Assembly: GCF_003048835.2 (NCBI RefSeq)
Contig: NZ_CP060705.1
Coordinates: 1,426,001 to 1,490,000 of the forward strand
Origin: Campylobacter concisus
GTDB taxonomy: Bacteria; Campylobacterota; Campylobacteria; Campylobacterales; Campylobacteraceae
Length of the DNA: 64,000 nucleotides
Direction: 5' to 3'
In this document: piece by piece, positions 54,963 through 64,000 of the stretch
Layout: each line of letters starts with the position of its first letter
Numbering within the stretch: position 1 is the stretch's first letter
Program-made: the position numbers and the translations under genes
Notes under the pieces: model-generated
Database searches by the model: none
Told to the model about the DNA's origin: nothing
What the model saw: the letters and a program-made list of their open reading frames with translations, nothing else

Positions 54963-55517
54963 TTAAAGAGCCTCTTTTTTTGTCTCTAAATTTTCAACTT
55001 TTGGCGTAAAAGCCTTATTTATCTTTCTTATCCAAATAACAAGCGAGATAAATAAGATAAAGTAAAGCACGTAGCTAGCGATAGGCCAGCTGGTGTTTGT
55101 GCCGCTATCTTTTATCGAGATGGCGTTTCTAAACTCATTTAGCATAGAAATTCTATATCCGTAGTATTTGATAGTGACGTTTTTATCGCTATTTGTAAAG
55201 CCTTGAGCCTTGGCTTGGATGTCGGCTGAGTTAAATTTAAAATAAAATGGAAAGCCCCACGCCGTATCTTCGTTTCTATAAGCCATAACTTTTTCAGCGT
55301 TTTTCGCATCTTTTGTGTAGATGAAGTAGACATCTCTTACAGGGCCGTCGGCTGGGTTTTTAGCGTCTATTATGCCATCTTTGTCCATGCGTTTTACGTC
55401 GCCGCCAGTTATCTGCACGCTTGCGTAGTGCGGAAATGAAAAATCAACCAAAAACGCCAAAAACAGGTGCAAAAGCACAACAAATGTAACGCAAATTCTC
55501 TTTAAAAATGTCATCAT
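54963..55517 (-). CDS. DUF1523 membrane protein
   Basis: 184 residues with an N-terminal helix (LKRICVTFVVLLHLFLAFLV) and a C-terminal one (SYVLYFILFISLVIW). Between them is the DUF1523 pattern: VQITGGDVKRMDKDG, RDVYFIYT, MAYRNEDTAWGFPFYFKF and YYGYRI. Function unknown. Located downstream of norZ on the same strand, 71 bp away. Confidence 0.8.
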   Translation of the reverse strand: MMTFLKRICVTFVVLLHLFLAFLVDFSFPHYASVQITGGDVKRMDKDGIIDAKNPADGPVRDVYFIYTKDAKNAEKVMAYRNEDTAWGFPFYFKFNSADIQAKAQGFTNSDKNVTIKYYGYRISMLNEFRNAISIKDSGTNTSWPIASYVLYFILFISLVIWIRKINKAFTPKVENLETKKEAL

Positions 55518-55588
55518 TTCTATCCTTTAAATTTGCACTATTTTATGAAAAGATAGCTTAAATAAAGGGGCAAAGCGCCCCCATAAAT

Positions 55589-57820
55589 TTAAGCCTTTTT
55601 ATTAAGCATAAATTTTAAAAGCTGAGCAAAGAAGCAGATGCCGCCGATTATTAAAATCGTATCGCCAAGCATCCTTAGCCATCTTAAATTTTGCAAGTGT
55701 GACTGTTGTAAAAGCTCAGCACTTCTTGCATACCACATGCCCTGCTCCAAGCTTGCAAATGCTTGATAAATTCCTATTGGAAGTAGTGAAAGCACGATCA
55801 TTAGCATAAGTCCTGCATTTAGTCCCCAAAAGCCAACTTTCATCAGATTTTCATCAAATTCTTGCCCTTTAAATAGATAAGTAGCCACAAGCCAAACAAA
55901 GCCAAGTGCCAAAAATCCATAAACACCAAATAGTGCCGCGTGTCCGTGAACTGGCGTTGTATTTAGTCCCTGAATGTAAAATAGTGAAATTGGAGGATTT
56001 ATCAAAAATCCAAAGACACCAGCACCTAGCATATTCCAAAAGGCAACTGCGATGAAGCAGTAAAGTGGCCACTTAAGCGTTTTAGCCCAGCTTTGAGCAA
56101 ACTGGAGTTTGTAGTGTTCATATGCCTCAGCTCCAAGCAAGACCAAAGGCACGACCTCAAGCGCTGAAAAGCTTGCACCAATAGCCATTATAGGCGTTGT
56201 AGTGCCTGCAAAGTAGAGGTGATGGAAGGTGCCTGGGATCCCACCTACCATAAAGAGTGACGCACTTGCAAGCGTTGAAAATGTCGCAAATCTTTTTGAG
56301 ACAAGGCCCAAAGAAACAAAGACAAAGGCAAGTGAGGCTGTCGCAAATACCTCAAAAAAGCCCTCAACCCAAAGGTGTACAACCCACCAGCGCCAGTACT
56401 CCATCACTGGAAGCGGACTTCTTTGACCATAAAATAGCCCTGCTCCGTAAAACAAGCCAACCGCAACCGCTGACATAGCAAAGATAGCAAGTAAATTTTT
56501 ATCGCCTTTGTTTTTAAACCCGCCTGCAAATCCGCGAAGAAGCAGAAGCATCCAGATGACAAGACCGACAAACAAAATGATCTGCCAAACACGTCCAAGA
56601 TCGATATATTCATATCCTTGATGTCCAAGCCAGAAGCTTAAATTTATAGGCATGATGTTTGCGATAGCTAAATATTCGCCCACAAAACTGCCAACTACAA
56701 GGAAAAGTAGCGCGTAAAAGAGCAGATCAACGCCAAGCTTTTGAAATTTTGGATCCTTGCCGCCATTTATGATAGGGGCTAAAAATAGTCCAGCTGCTAA
56801 AAATCCTGTCGCTATCCAAAAGATACTAGCTTGTATATGCCACGTTCTAGCAAGCGAATAAGGAATGTAGGCTGATAAATTTATGCCATAAAATTCTTGT
56901 CCTTCGACTGTGTAGTGAGCTGTAAAACCGCCTATTAAAATTTGAAACGTAAATAGCGCTAGCGTGACAAAGAGATACTTTTTAAGCGCCTTTTGTGATG
57001 GTGTTAAATTTAGCTTTTTAAGCGGATCTTCGCTGATAGGCTCAAGCTTTTCATCGTCTTTTTTGCCATAAAACGAGCTAAACCAAACAAGCAAGCCAAT
57101 GCCAGCTAGAAGTATCACGACGCTTGCAATCGACCAAAAGACATTCTCACTTGTTGGCACGTTATCGATTAGTGGTTCGTGCGGCCAGTTGTTTGTATAG
57201 GTTGCCTCGCTACCAGGTCTGTTTGTGGCTGTCGCCCAGGCTGACCAGAAGAAGAAGTTGTTTAGATCAGCTCTGTCGCTAGCATTTGGAAGCGTATTTT
57301 CTTTCATCGCATAAGCTTCTCTTAAAGGCTTAAATTTATGGTCATTACCAAAAAGCGCAGCATACTCGCTAGCTACTTGACTTATTGCCTTTAGCCTATC
57401 AGCACTTAGCACAAATTTATCGTCCTTTACGCTATTTTCTCTATACTCTTTTTTGAGCAAAACCTTTAAATTTGCTTTTTGCTCGTCATTTAGATCAGCG
57501 TATTTTAGATGATAAATTTCATCAGCTTTGATCTCTAAAAAGGCAACTAGCTCTTTGTGAAGCCAGTCCGCACTCCAATCAGGCGCTTGATATGCCCCGT
57601 GTCCCCAAACAGAGCCAACCTGCATACCGCCTATGCTTTGCCAAGCCTCTTGACCTTTGTAGATACTCTCTTTGTCGATCACGACCTTGCCATTTTCGTC
57701 AGTGAAATTTACAACTGGAGGCGAATTTCTATAAACCTCAACGCCATAGTAGCCTAAAATACTAAAGCAAACTACCAGCACAGCAACAAGTGCGAGCCAG
57801 TATCTTTTGTATTCACGCAT
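55589..57820 (-). CDS. norZ: Quinol-dependent nitric oxide reductase (qNOR)
   Basis: 743 residues. Reduces NO to N2O at the inner membrane using quinol. N-terminal helix, then a periplasmic domain fused ahead of about twelve NorB-like helices, the single-chain arrangement of qNOR. Signatures: VNFTDENGKVVIDKESIYKGQ, WGHGAYQAPDWSADWLH, HLWVEGFFEVFATASLAFVF, FHHLYFAGT and HGHAALFGVYG, which contain the haem and Fe-B histidines. A weaker FNR-type site lies upstream. Confidence 0.96.
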   Translation of the reverse strand: MREYKRYWLALVAVLVVCFSILGYYGVEVYRNSPPVVNFTDENGKVVIDKESIYKGQEAWQSIGGMQVGSVWGHGAYQAPDWSADWLHKELVAFLEIKADEIYHLKYADLNDEQKANLKVLLKKEYRENSVKDDKFVLSADRLKAISQVASEYAALFGNDHKFKPLREAYAMKENTLPNASDRADLNNFFFWSAWATATNRPGSEATYTNNWPHEPLIDNVPTSENVFWSIASVVILLAGIGLLVWFSSFYGKKDDEKLEPISEDPLKKLNLTPSQKALKKYLFVTLALFTFQILIGGFTAHYTVEGQEFYGINLSAYIPYSLARTWHIQASIFWIATGFLAAGLFLAPIINGGKDPKFQKLGVDLLFYALLFLVVGSFVGEYLAIANIMPINLSFWLGHQGYEYIDLGRVWQIILFVGLVIWMLLLLRGFAGGFKNKGDKNLLAIFAMSAVAVGLFYGAGLFYGQRSPLPVMEYWRWWVVHLWVEGFFEVFATASLAFVFVSLGLVSKRFATFSTLASASLFMVGGIPGTFHHLYFAGTTTPIMAIGASFSALEVVPLVLLGAEAYEHYKLQFAQSWAKTLKWPLYCFIAVAFWNMLGAGVFGFLINPPISLFYIQGLNTTPVHGHAALFGVYGFLALGFVWLVATYLFKGQEFDENLMKVGFWGLNAGLMLMIVLSLLPIGIYQAFASLEQGMWYARSAELLQQSHLQNLRWLRMLGDTILIIGGICFFAQLLKFMLNKKA

Positions 57821-57877
57821 TGATTCTCCTTTTTTAAAATTTAGGAGAAAGTTTATCTTATTTCAAAATAGTGACTA

Positions 57878-57891
57878 ATGACATATATCAA
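57878..57891 (-). promoter_or_regulatory. Weak FNR/DNR-like site upstream of norZ
   Basis: On the minus strand TTGATATATGTCAT: perfect left half, two mismatches in the right half. It sits about 30 bp upstream of the -10-like GATAAA (57852-57857). Confidence 0.35.
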
Positions 57892-57937
57892 TAAAAGGAG
57901 AATATTTATCCTATTAGTTTTATAGAAATTTACAATA

Positions 57938-57972
57938 ATATGCAAATTTTTCACAATGTATATGCAAATTTT
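57938..57972 (+). repeat. Direct repeat in the ABC importer promoter region
   Basis: ATATGCAAATTTT at 57938-57950 and again at 57960-57972, exactly 22 bp apart (two helical turns), suggesting two regulator sites on one DNA face. Confidence 0.5.
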
Positions 57973-58039
57973 ACATAATATTAATGTAAATAGCGGTAAT
58001 ATATCAACCAAACTATTTCACACGAAAAAAGGAAAAAAT

Positions 58040-59095
58040 ATGCAAATGAATTTCATGCACAAAGTGGCTAAAATAGGCCTTGTTGCTTCACTTTTTACAG
58101 CTCTTAGTCTAAGCGCTGCTGACTCTGCTAGAAGCATAACCGATATGCAAGGCGTAAAAGTAAGCGTGCCTGAGAAGGTTGAGAAGATCGCAGCACTGTG
58201 GAATGCAAACAACGAGATCATCCTAGCACTTGGCGGTATGGATAAGGTTGTAGCCACAACTGATCTGATCAAAAACAACAAGTGGTTTGAGCACATCTAT
58301 CCAAGACTTAAAAATTTACCAGCTGCACTAAATGGCAAAGACCTTCAGATCGAAGAGCTTGTTAAACTTGCACCTGACGTTATCATAGTGTATAACAAAA
58401 ATTTTCAAGATGAACTTATCAAAAATGGCTTTAGCGCGGTAAATTTGATCTTTAGAGACTATCCAGATATGGAGAAAAGCATCTACGCAACAGCTGAAGT
58501 CATAGGCACTGATGATGCTAGAAAAAAAGCTGAAAAACTTGCTAATAAAATCCACGATAACTCTGAGTTTGTAACAGCAAGAACAAAAAGCATCCCTGAC
58601 GCTAAACGTCCAAAAGTACTTCACCTTCTTGGTGGTGCAAATTTGCTAAAAGTTGATGGTACAAACACCATCCAAAACACTTGGATCAAGCTAGGTGGCG
58701 GTGTAAATGCTATCAATACTGAGGGTTCAATGATCGAAATTAGCGCTGAAGAGATCATCAATGCAAATCCTGATATCATCATCGTTGGCGGCAATGACAC
58801 AGACGCACAGATCAAAAAGATAAAAGAGCACCCTGCATTCTCTGGTTCAAACGCTGTTAAAAACGGCAAAATTTACGGCAACCCAAAAGGTGTATTTAGC
58901 TGGGATAGATATGGTGCTGAAAACGTACTTCAAATTTTATGGGCAGCAAAAACTATCCAACCAGATCTATTTAAAGATGTCGATATGAAAGTAAAAACAA
59001 AAGAGTTTTATAAAGAGTTTTTAAATCACGAGCTTACCGACACAGAGTATGGCTATATCTTAAAAGGCCTAAATCCAGACGGTAGCAGTAAGTAA
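58040..59095 (+). CDS. Metal-chelate ABC transporter substrate-binding protein
   Basis: 351 residues from ATG 58040 (AAAAAGGA upstream); the frame reaches 57956. Signal peptide MHKVAKIGLVASLFTALSLSAAD. Class III periplasmic binding fold: ITDMQGVKVSVPEKVEKIAAL, LAPDVIIVYN, and the paired domain IINANPDIIIVGGND. Imports an iron, haem or nickel/cobalt chelate with the permease and ATPase that follow. The ligand cannot be read from sequence. Confidence 0.87.
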   Translation: MQMNFMHKVAKIGLVASLFTALSLSAADSARSITDMQGVKVSVPEKVEKIAALWNANNEIILALGGMDKVVATTDLIKNNKWFEHIYPRLKNLPAALNGKDLQIEELVKLAPDVIIVYNKNFQDELIKNGFSAVNLIFRDYPDMEKSIYATAEVIGTDDARKKAEKLANKIHDNSEFVTARTKSIPDAKRPKVLHLLGGANLLKVDGTNTIQNTWIKLGGGVNAINTEGSMIEISAEEIINANPDIIIVGGNDTDAQIKKIKEHPAFSGSNAVKNGKIYGNPKGVFSWDRYGAENVLQILWAAKTIQPDLFKDVDMKVKTKEFYKEFLNHELTDTEYGYILKGLNPDGSSK

Positions 59096-59098
59096 GAT

Positions 59099-60106
59099 AT
59101 GAAAAACGCAAATTTTTCAATAGTTGTTATCTTTTTAGCTCTACTAACGCTTGTTTGCGCCTTTGTCGCACTGGGCGTTGGTAGATTTTACATACCATTT
59201 AACGACGTCTTTAGCGTGCTAGCTCACGGCTTTGGCTACGGCGAGGGTGCAGCTAGCAACATCACAAACGTGATAGAAAATTTACGCATCCCACGTATCA
59301 TCGCAGCCATCCTTGTTGGAGCTGCTCTTAGCGTGAGTGGTGCAGCCTATCAAGGCGTCTTTAAAAACCAGCTAGTAAGCCCTGATCTTCTTGGCGTCTC
59401 GGCTGGTGCTTGCGTGGGAGCTGCAACTGCCATTATCTTTGATCTATCGCTATTTTGGATACAAATTTTTGCATTTGGCTTTGGCCTAGCAGCCGTTGCT
59501 ATCACTCTAGCCATACCTAAGATGATGGGGCGCGCGAGCACGCTTATGCTGGTTCTTTCTGGTATCATCGTAAGTGGCCTCATGGGCTCAATAATCGGCT
59601 TTTTAAAATATGTCGCAGACCCTGAGACAAAGCTACCTGACATTGTTTATTGGCAGCTTGGTAGCCTTGCTAAGCTTGATAGCGATAACTTAATATACGT
59701 AGCTCCAGTGATGATCATCTGCGCCATTTTGCTAATCGCCATGAGCTGGCGTATAAATTTGCTCTCTCTTGGCGACGAGAGTGCGGCAAGACTTGGCGTA
59801 AATGTCTCATTTGAGCGCGCTGTCATCATCATCTGCGCTACGCTTCTTACAGCCTGCAGCGTCTGCATAAGCGGCATAGTCGCTTGGGTGGGACTTCTCA
59901 TGCCTCACTTAGCGCGCATGCTAGTTGGCGCAAATAACATAAAAAGCATGCCTGCAAGCATATTTATGGGTGCGATATTTTTGCTATTTGTTGATACCTT
60001 AGCGCGCAGCATAAGCGTGAGCGAAGTGCCTCTTGGCGTACTTACTGGCTTTATCGGCACGGTATTTTTCGTCTGGGTTTTATGGCGAAATAAAAAGGTT
60101 GCATGA
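59099..60106 (+). CDS. FecCD-family ABC transporter permease
   Basis: 335 residues and about ten membrane helices, with the FecCD signatures LRIPRIIAAILVGAALSVSG, NQLVSPDLLGVSAGA, VGLLMPHLARMLVGANN and PLGVLTGFIGTVFFVWVLWR. Partner of the binding protein before it and the ATPase after it; starts 3 bp after the former and overlaps the latter by 4 bp. Confidence 0.93.
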   Translation: MKNANFSIVVIFLALLTLVCAFVALGVGRFYIPFNDVFSVLAHGFGYGEGAASNITNVIENLRIPRIIAAILVGAALSVSGAAYQGVFKNQLVSPDLLGVSAGACVGAATAIIFDLSLFWIQIFAFGFGLAAVAITLAIPKMMGRASTLMLVLSGIIVSGLMGSIIGFLKYVADPETKLPDIVYWQLGSLAKLDSDNLIYVAPVMIICAILLIAMSWRINLLSLGDESAARLGVNVSFERAVIIICATLLTACSVCISGIVAWVGLLMPHLARMLVGANNIKSMPASIFMGAIFLLFVDTLARSISVSEVPLGVLTGFIGTVFFVWVLWRNKKVA

Positions 60107-60879
60107 TGCTTGAAGTTAGAAATTTAAACTTTAGCTACCCAAATGGGGCTGGCAAACTAGAAAATGTAAATTTAAAGATAGGCGCGGGTGAGATTTTAAC
60201 CATTCTTGGTCGAAATGGAGCTGGCAAATCAACAACTTTAGGCTTAATAAGTGGCTCGCTAAAGCCAGTTTCAGGAGAGATCTTTCTTGATGGCAAAAAC
60301 GTAGATAGCCTAAGCAACAAAGAGCGCGCTAAGATCATGGCATACGTCGCTCAAAGCGAGGTTACCGAGTATGACTACACGGGGCTTGAGTTTATCACGA
60401 TGGGCCGTGCGGCGCACCTTGGTATCTTTGCAAGACCTAGCAAAGAGGACGAGGAGATCGCTAGAATTTACACCAAAAAGCTTGAGATCGAGTATCTTGA
60501 AGATCGCTTCATCACGCAGATGAGTGGCGGTCAAAAGCAGATGTGTATGATCGCTCGTGCGATGGCTGCGCAGCCAAAGATGATCATATTTGACGAGCCA
60601 ACGAGCGCGCTTGATTTTGGCAACCAGTATAAATTCCTACGCACAGTTAAGTGGCTAAAAGAGCTTGGCTACTCGGTCGTGCTAACCACTCACAACCCTG
60701 ACTTTGCCGTGCTTCTTGGCGGATATGTCGCTCTTGTAAAGGGTGATGGCGAGGTTGGATTTGGCACGGTTGATGAGATAATTAGAAGCGAGAATTTAAG
60801 CCAGCTTTATGGACTAAATTTAAACGTGAGCTACATCGACGAAGTAAAAAGAAACTGCTGCCTCACTTATCCACTCTAA
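60103..60879 (+). CDS. ABC transporter ATP-binding protein
   Basis: 258 residues (ATG 60103, or 60106). Walker A GRNGAGKSTTLG, Q-loop AYVAQSE, signature MSGGQKQMCMIARAM, Walker B MIIFDEPTSALD and H-loop TTHNPDF, all intact. FecE/BtuD type, energising import of the metal chelate. Confidence 0.95.
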   Translation: MMLEVRNLNFSYPNGAGKLENVNLKIGAGEILTILGRNGAGKSTTLGLISGSLKPVSGEIFLDGKNVDSLSNKERAKIMAYVAQSEVTEYDYTGLEFITMGRAAHLGIFARPSKEDEEIARIYTKKLEIEYLEDRFITQMSGGQKQMCMIARAMAAQPKMIIFDEPTSALDFGNQYKFLRTVKWLKELGYSVVLTTHNPDFAVLLGGYVALVKGDGEVGFGTVDEIIRSENLSQLYGLNLNVSYIDEVKRNCCLTYPL

Positions 60880-60990
60880 AATTATCTGCTCTTAAATTTT
60901 TAAGGGCAGATAGTCGTTTTATCTAAAAATATCTACTTAAATTTACTAACCATAAATGCTAAAAGGCAAAATAAATTTGAAAGGATAACA

Positions 60991-61302
60991 ATGGCTTACC
61001 CACTACTAGGCACAAAGATCGTGATCGATGAAGAAAAGGTTTTAAGAGAGAAAAAGTATAAGCTAGATGTGATCTATGAGTATTTAGACCAACTTGCCAA
61101 GCAGTGCGACTTGATCAAAATTGATAAAAACACCTTTCACGCAAAAGGCAATGAAAATGACTTGGCAAATTTGGGTCTGTTTGTTTATAAACACGCCATT
61201 AAAAACGAGTGGATAACTAAAAATGTCAAAGAGTGGGTTTGGATTAGTCAAAAAGAGGGCAACAGCGATATAGTTGGTGATGATATGGGAGTTTGGAAGT
61301 GA
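60991..61302 (+). CDS. Small hypothetical protein
   Basis: 103 residues, soluble. Helical N-half (EKVLREKKYKLDVIYEYLDQLAKQ), then KIDKNTFHAKGNENDLANLG and an aromatic C-terminus (VKEWVWISQKEGN). Ribosome site AAAGGA. No family recognised. Single gene after the importer operon. Confidence 0.7.
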   Translation: MAYPLLGTKIVIDEEKVLREKKYKLDVIYEYLDQLAKQCDLIKIDKNTFHAKGNENDLANLGLFVYKHAIKNEWITKNVKEWVWISQKEGNSDIVGDDMGVWK

Positions 61303-61398
61303 GCGATAAAAAAGAGAAAATTTATCCCGCCATATCAAATTTCATATAAATTTTAAAAAGAGCTTGCGAAAGGTTAAATTTTGCTAGGCAAGATAAAT

Positions 61399-61596
61399 TT
61401 AGGTATAGCGCAAAAGCAAAGACATTTTTAAAACCATGAGCCATTTTGCCACAGAGAACCAGACTGGTTTGCTAGCAACCTTTTTATTAATAGCGATATT
61501 AAAAAAGACAAGACCAGTCGCGATAAAGCTAAAACAAAGTGCGTAATAGTTGTCATTTTCTATCAAATTTAAAGCTAGCCATAAAAGCTTGCGCCC
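61399..61596 (-). pseudogene. Remnant of a small membrane protein (YiaA/YiaB-like?)
   Basis: A 65-codon open stretch without a usable start reads LLWLALNLIENDNYY, then a hydrophobic segment ALCFSFIATGLVFF and NIAINKKVASKPVW. The pattern recalls the YiaA/B helix pair. A start (ATG 61602) is in another frame, so a frameshift may have disabled it. The rest of 61303-61675 shows nothing else. Confidence 0.3.
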
Positions 61597-61675
61597 TCAT
61601 CTTAAATTTGACGCAAATTTAAATCCTCTTAGCCAAAAGTAAGTCTCTACTCTAAATTTAACACAACCCACAAGA

Positions 61676-63496
61676 TCAAATTTGAGCTTTATTGTTAATT
61701 TCCGCCACCCTCGCCTTTGCAGCCTGCGTGATATCATCCTCGTAGTCGTAGAAGTTAAAAGTCGCTCCGTGTTGGAAAAAGCCATTTAGTATATCGCCAC
61801 TTTGGCGGTTTTTCAGATCAAGCTCGGCCACCTTAAAGCCGTCATTTGTCGCGCAAAATTCCTTCAGTCTTGCAGGCGCCTCTTTTAGCTTGGTAAATAA
61901 AAAGCAGTATCCATCGCCGCCGTTTCGCCCCACCCTGCCTCGCAGCTGATGAAGCGTGGCAAGACCGAGCCTCTCAGCACCCACGATCACTATCGTATTT
62001 AGCCTTGGTAGCGAGATGCCGACCTCAACAACAGTGGTTGAAAGCAAAATTTCGCCCTCTTCTCTAAATCGCCTTAAAATTTCCTCTTTTTCTTTGTCTT
62101 TGCCATGCGTGACGAAGACATTTTTGAAATTCTTTAGCCAAAAGCCCTGCGCCTCGCTTAGACTTTGGTAGTTTGAGCTCTCACTACTCTCAACGAGCGG
62201 GTAGATGATAGCTACTTGAAAGCCGCTCTCAAGCTGCTTTTTGATGTGAGTTAGCAAAAAGCCAAACTCGCTAGCGCCTAAAATTTGGCTCATTATATTT
62301 TTCTTAAACGGCATCTGCTTTAAAAAGCTAAAATTTACGATCTCAGACTGGATTAAACTTAGCGTCCTTGGTATGGGCGTAGCTGAAAACTGCACGAAAT
62401 TTGCTCGCTCGTCCTCGTTTGAGGCAAGCTCTTCTATCTTTTTGCGCTGATTTGAGCCAAAGCGGTGCTGCTCATCGACCATGACAAGTGGCGAATTTGG
62501 TAGCTCGTGAAAGAGCAAAGCATGCGTGCCAACGATCAAATTTACCCCGCTAAAGTCTATCTTTTTCTCCCCGCTTCGCACCAGCATCACATTCATAAAT
62601 GGCGGCAGCAACCTCTTTGCTTCATTATAAATTTGCTCGCTTAAGATGCTTGTTGGCGCCATCAAAATGGCACTTTTCGGATAGACGCTAAGAGCAGCCG
62701 CTAGGATAACAAGCGTCTTGCCGCTTCCCACATCACCCATTATGACGCGCCTTTTTGCCTGTGTGGCAGCAAGGTCGTCTCTGATGTCATTTACCGCATT
62801 TAGCTGGTCATTTGTCGGCGTAAATGGCAAGCTCTTAAGCCAAGAGCTTATGTCAAAAAGTTTAATTTTAGGGCTTTTAAAGTAGGTTTTTTTAGCACTT
62901 AGCTTTTTTATGTAGTTAAAAATTTCTACAAATTTTAAGATTTCCACGCCCTCGCCATCATTTTTTAGGCGGTATAAAATTTGCACGCTTTGCTCGTCTA
63001 GCCGCTGCAAATCAGCTAGAAATTTAGCCTCTTTTTCATTTAAGCCCTCGGCCAGTAAATTTTGTAAATTTAGATATTTTAAGATGATTTCTTTTAGTTC
63101 TTCGTCTTTTAGCTCGGTCTTAAATTTAGGCACGATCTGGCCTATTTTTGTGGTGATTTTTGGATTTACTATCTGCCACGAGCCAAAGGCGTAGGAGCAA
63201 AGCCCATATATCGCCATCTCTTTGCCGACCTTAAAAGCGCCGTAGTGCCAAGACTTTGCGTTAAAAATGACGATCTTTACGCTACTTTGCCACTGCTCGC
63301 AAAAGGCAAGTGCTGTTAGCATACCAGGGCGTGAGGCGAGCGAGGTGATCTTTACATTTATGCAGACCTGCCCTTCTCTTGGGCTCTTAGCGATCGTCGT
63401 ATCCTCAAAGCCCTTTGGCAGCACAAGAGCAAGGTCGAGCAGGCTAAGCACGCCTATTTTTAGAAGTTTTGCCCTATCGCTTGCTTCAAATTTCAT
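61676..63496 (-). CDS. recG: ATP-dependent DNA helicase RecG
   Basis: 606 residues. Reverses stalled forks and processes recombination intermediates. Wedge domain in the first half; helicase motifs MGDVGSGKTLVILAAA, LMAPTSILSEQ, LVMVDEQHRFGSNQ, QFSATPIPRTLSL, LLSTTVVEVGISLP and HQLRGRVGR. Somewhat short compared with E. coli (693) but usual for epsilonproteobacteria. It overlaps the M16 gene by 11 bp. Confidence 0.95.
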   Translation of the reverse strand: MKFEASDRAKLLKIGVLSLLDLALVLPKGFEDTTIAKSPREGQVCINVKITSLASRPGMLTALAFCEQWQSSVKIVIFNAKSWHYGAFKVGKEMAIYGLCSYAFGSWQIVNPKITTKIGQIVPKFKTELKDEELKEIILKYLNLQNLLAEGLNEKEAKFLADLQRLDEQSVQILYRLKNDGEGVEILKFVEIFNYIKKLSAKKTYFKSPKIKLFDISSWLKSLPFTPTNDQLNAVNDIRDDLAATQAKRRVIMGDVGSGKTLVILAAALSVYPKSAILMAPTSILSEQIYNEAKRLLPPFMNVMLVRSGEKKIDFSGVNLIVGTHALLFHELPNSPLVMVDEQHRFGSNQRKKIEELASNEDERANFVQFSATPIPRTLSLIQSEIVNFSFLKQMPFKKNIMSQILGASEFGFLLTHIKKQLESGFQVAIIYPLVESSESSNYQSLSEAQGFWLKNFKNVFVTHGKDKEKEEILRRFREEGEILLSTTVVEVGISLPRLNTIVIVGAERLGLATLHQLRGRVGRNGGDGYCFLFTKLKEAPARLKEFCATNDGFKVAELDLKNRQSGDILNGFFQHGATFNFYDYEDDITQAAKARVAEINNKAQI

Positions 63497-64000
63497 TTTT
63501 TAGGACGCAAAAACTTAGCTGATTGATCTCTGCGTGGGCTTTTATGAAGCTATTTAGTTCGCTTAGCGAAAGGGCTGAAATTTTATCCAAGTCCTTTAAA
63601 AATGCTCCAAGCTCGCCATGTTCGTAAAACTCGCCTTGCGCGATGTCAAGTCGCTTAAACAGCGTCTCAAGCCTAAGCGGCAACGAACCAAGTAAAAATT
63701 TCTTCGCCTGCTCAAGCTCGGCCTTGCTAACGCCTTTTTTACTAAATTTTAAAATTTCCTCTTTTATAACGGCGATCGCCTCGTCTTTTTTCTCATTTTT
63801 TGTCTGCATGTAGCCGTAAAGCTGGCTGTAAGAGAGATTTAGCAAATTTCTAGCGTAGGCGCTGTATGCAAGCCCTCTTTTCACGCGGATCTCCTCCATA
63901 AGCCTCGAGCCAAAGCCACACTCGCCTAAGATAAATGTCGCCACTGTGGCCTTGTATTTCTCCTCAGGTTTTACGTTAAACGGCGCACCAAAGTAGATAT
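63486..64000 (-). CDS. M16-family zinc peptidase, C-terminal part (5' end outside window)
   Basis: The frame is open to the end of the window; about 171 C-terminal residues are seen. FGAPFNVKPEEKYKATVATF, ILGECGFGSRLMEEIRVKRGLAYSAYA and the helical tail match the second domain of M16 peptidases (YmxG/PqqL type). The zinc motif HXXEH would lie outside the window. Upstream partner of recG in one transcription unit. Confidence 0.88.
   Translation of the reverse strand, partial: IYFGAPFNVKPEEKYKATVATFILGECGFGSRLMEEIRVKRGLAYSAYARNLLNLSYSQLYGYMQTKNEKKDEAIAVIKEEILKFSKKGVSKAELEQAKKFLLGSLPLRLETLFKRLDIAQGEFYEHGELGAFLKDLDKISALSLSELNSFIKAHAEINQLSFCVLKNEI

Noticed and set aside
1-64000. CRISPR array, rRNA or tRNA genes
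   Set aside because: No regularly spaced repeats and no rRNA/tRNA signatures were seen anywhere.

Overview
The window is chromosomal DNA of an epsilonproteobacterium, most likely a Campylobacter of the C. concisus type. The evidence is AT-rich DNA, runs of head-to-tail housekeeping genes whose order matches what I recall from Campylobacter (pheS-pheT-aroA-ispH-rpsA-serA; gltX-yggT-slt-lipoprotein-mobB-fbp-metG), a multihaem Hao-type cytochrome with its own NapC/NrfH-like quinol dehydrogenase, a quinol-type NO reductase and a short Hcp. I found no rRNA, tRNA or CRISPR array.

Layout. 1-1320: end of surE and a tcdA-like gene. 1321-2189: no gene, but two diverged copies of a structured repeat. 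2190-12631: minus-strand housekeeping block (DUF4304 protein, efp, serA, small membrane protein, rpsA, ispH, aroA, pheT, pheS). 12750-22265: HIT hydrolase, a degenerate two-component pair, uvrC, a small lipoprotein that may be an LptM homologue, nhaD and guaA. 22250-37412: an integrated mobile element. 37824-64000: psd, a phosphoesterase, the Hao cytochromes, a Crp/Fnr regulator, mscL, the gltX-to-metG run, hcp, queC, ybeY, norZ, a metal-chelate ABC importer, recG and the end of an M16 peptidase gene.

The element is about 15.15 kb and sits in the 3' end of guaA, bounded by a 12-bp direct repeat that keeps the GuaA C-terminus unchanged. It looks foreign: strong AGGAGG ribosome sites, lower GC and Firmicutes-style mobilisable-element genes. 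In order it carries an XRE repressor, an excisionase-like gene and a tyrosine integrase; a primase/ATPase replication module with an iteron-like inverted cluster; a candidate oriT with MobC and a MobA relaxase; a type II restriction-modification locus whose methylase closely resembles M.HhaI (GCGC) and whose nuclease resembles R.HhaI, plus a second cytosine methylase; and a complete QatABCD anti-phage operon. Three transfer or replication genes are interrupted (in-frame stop in the primase, frameshifts in the ATPase and the relaxase), while all defence genes are open. This suggests a defence island that may no longer move by itself.

The observation I rate most highly: by eye, GCGC occurs only twice in the whole element. 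The two sites are 7 bp apart (start to start) and lie at the predicted transcription start of the M.HhaI-like methylase. This suggests site avoidance together with methylation-sensitive autoregulation.

On the chromosome, the Hao cytochromes, Hcp, NorZ and the Crp/Fnr regulator form a loose nitrogen-oxide group. FNR-type sites can be seen upstream of hcp and, more weakly, norZ.
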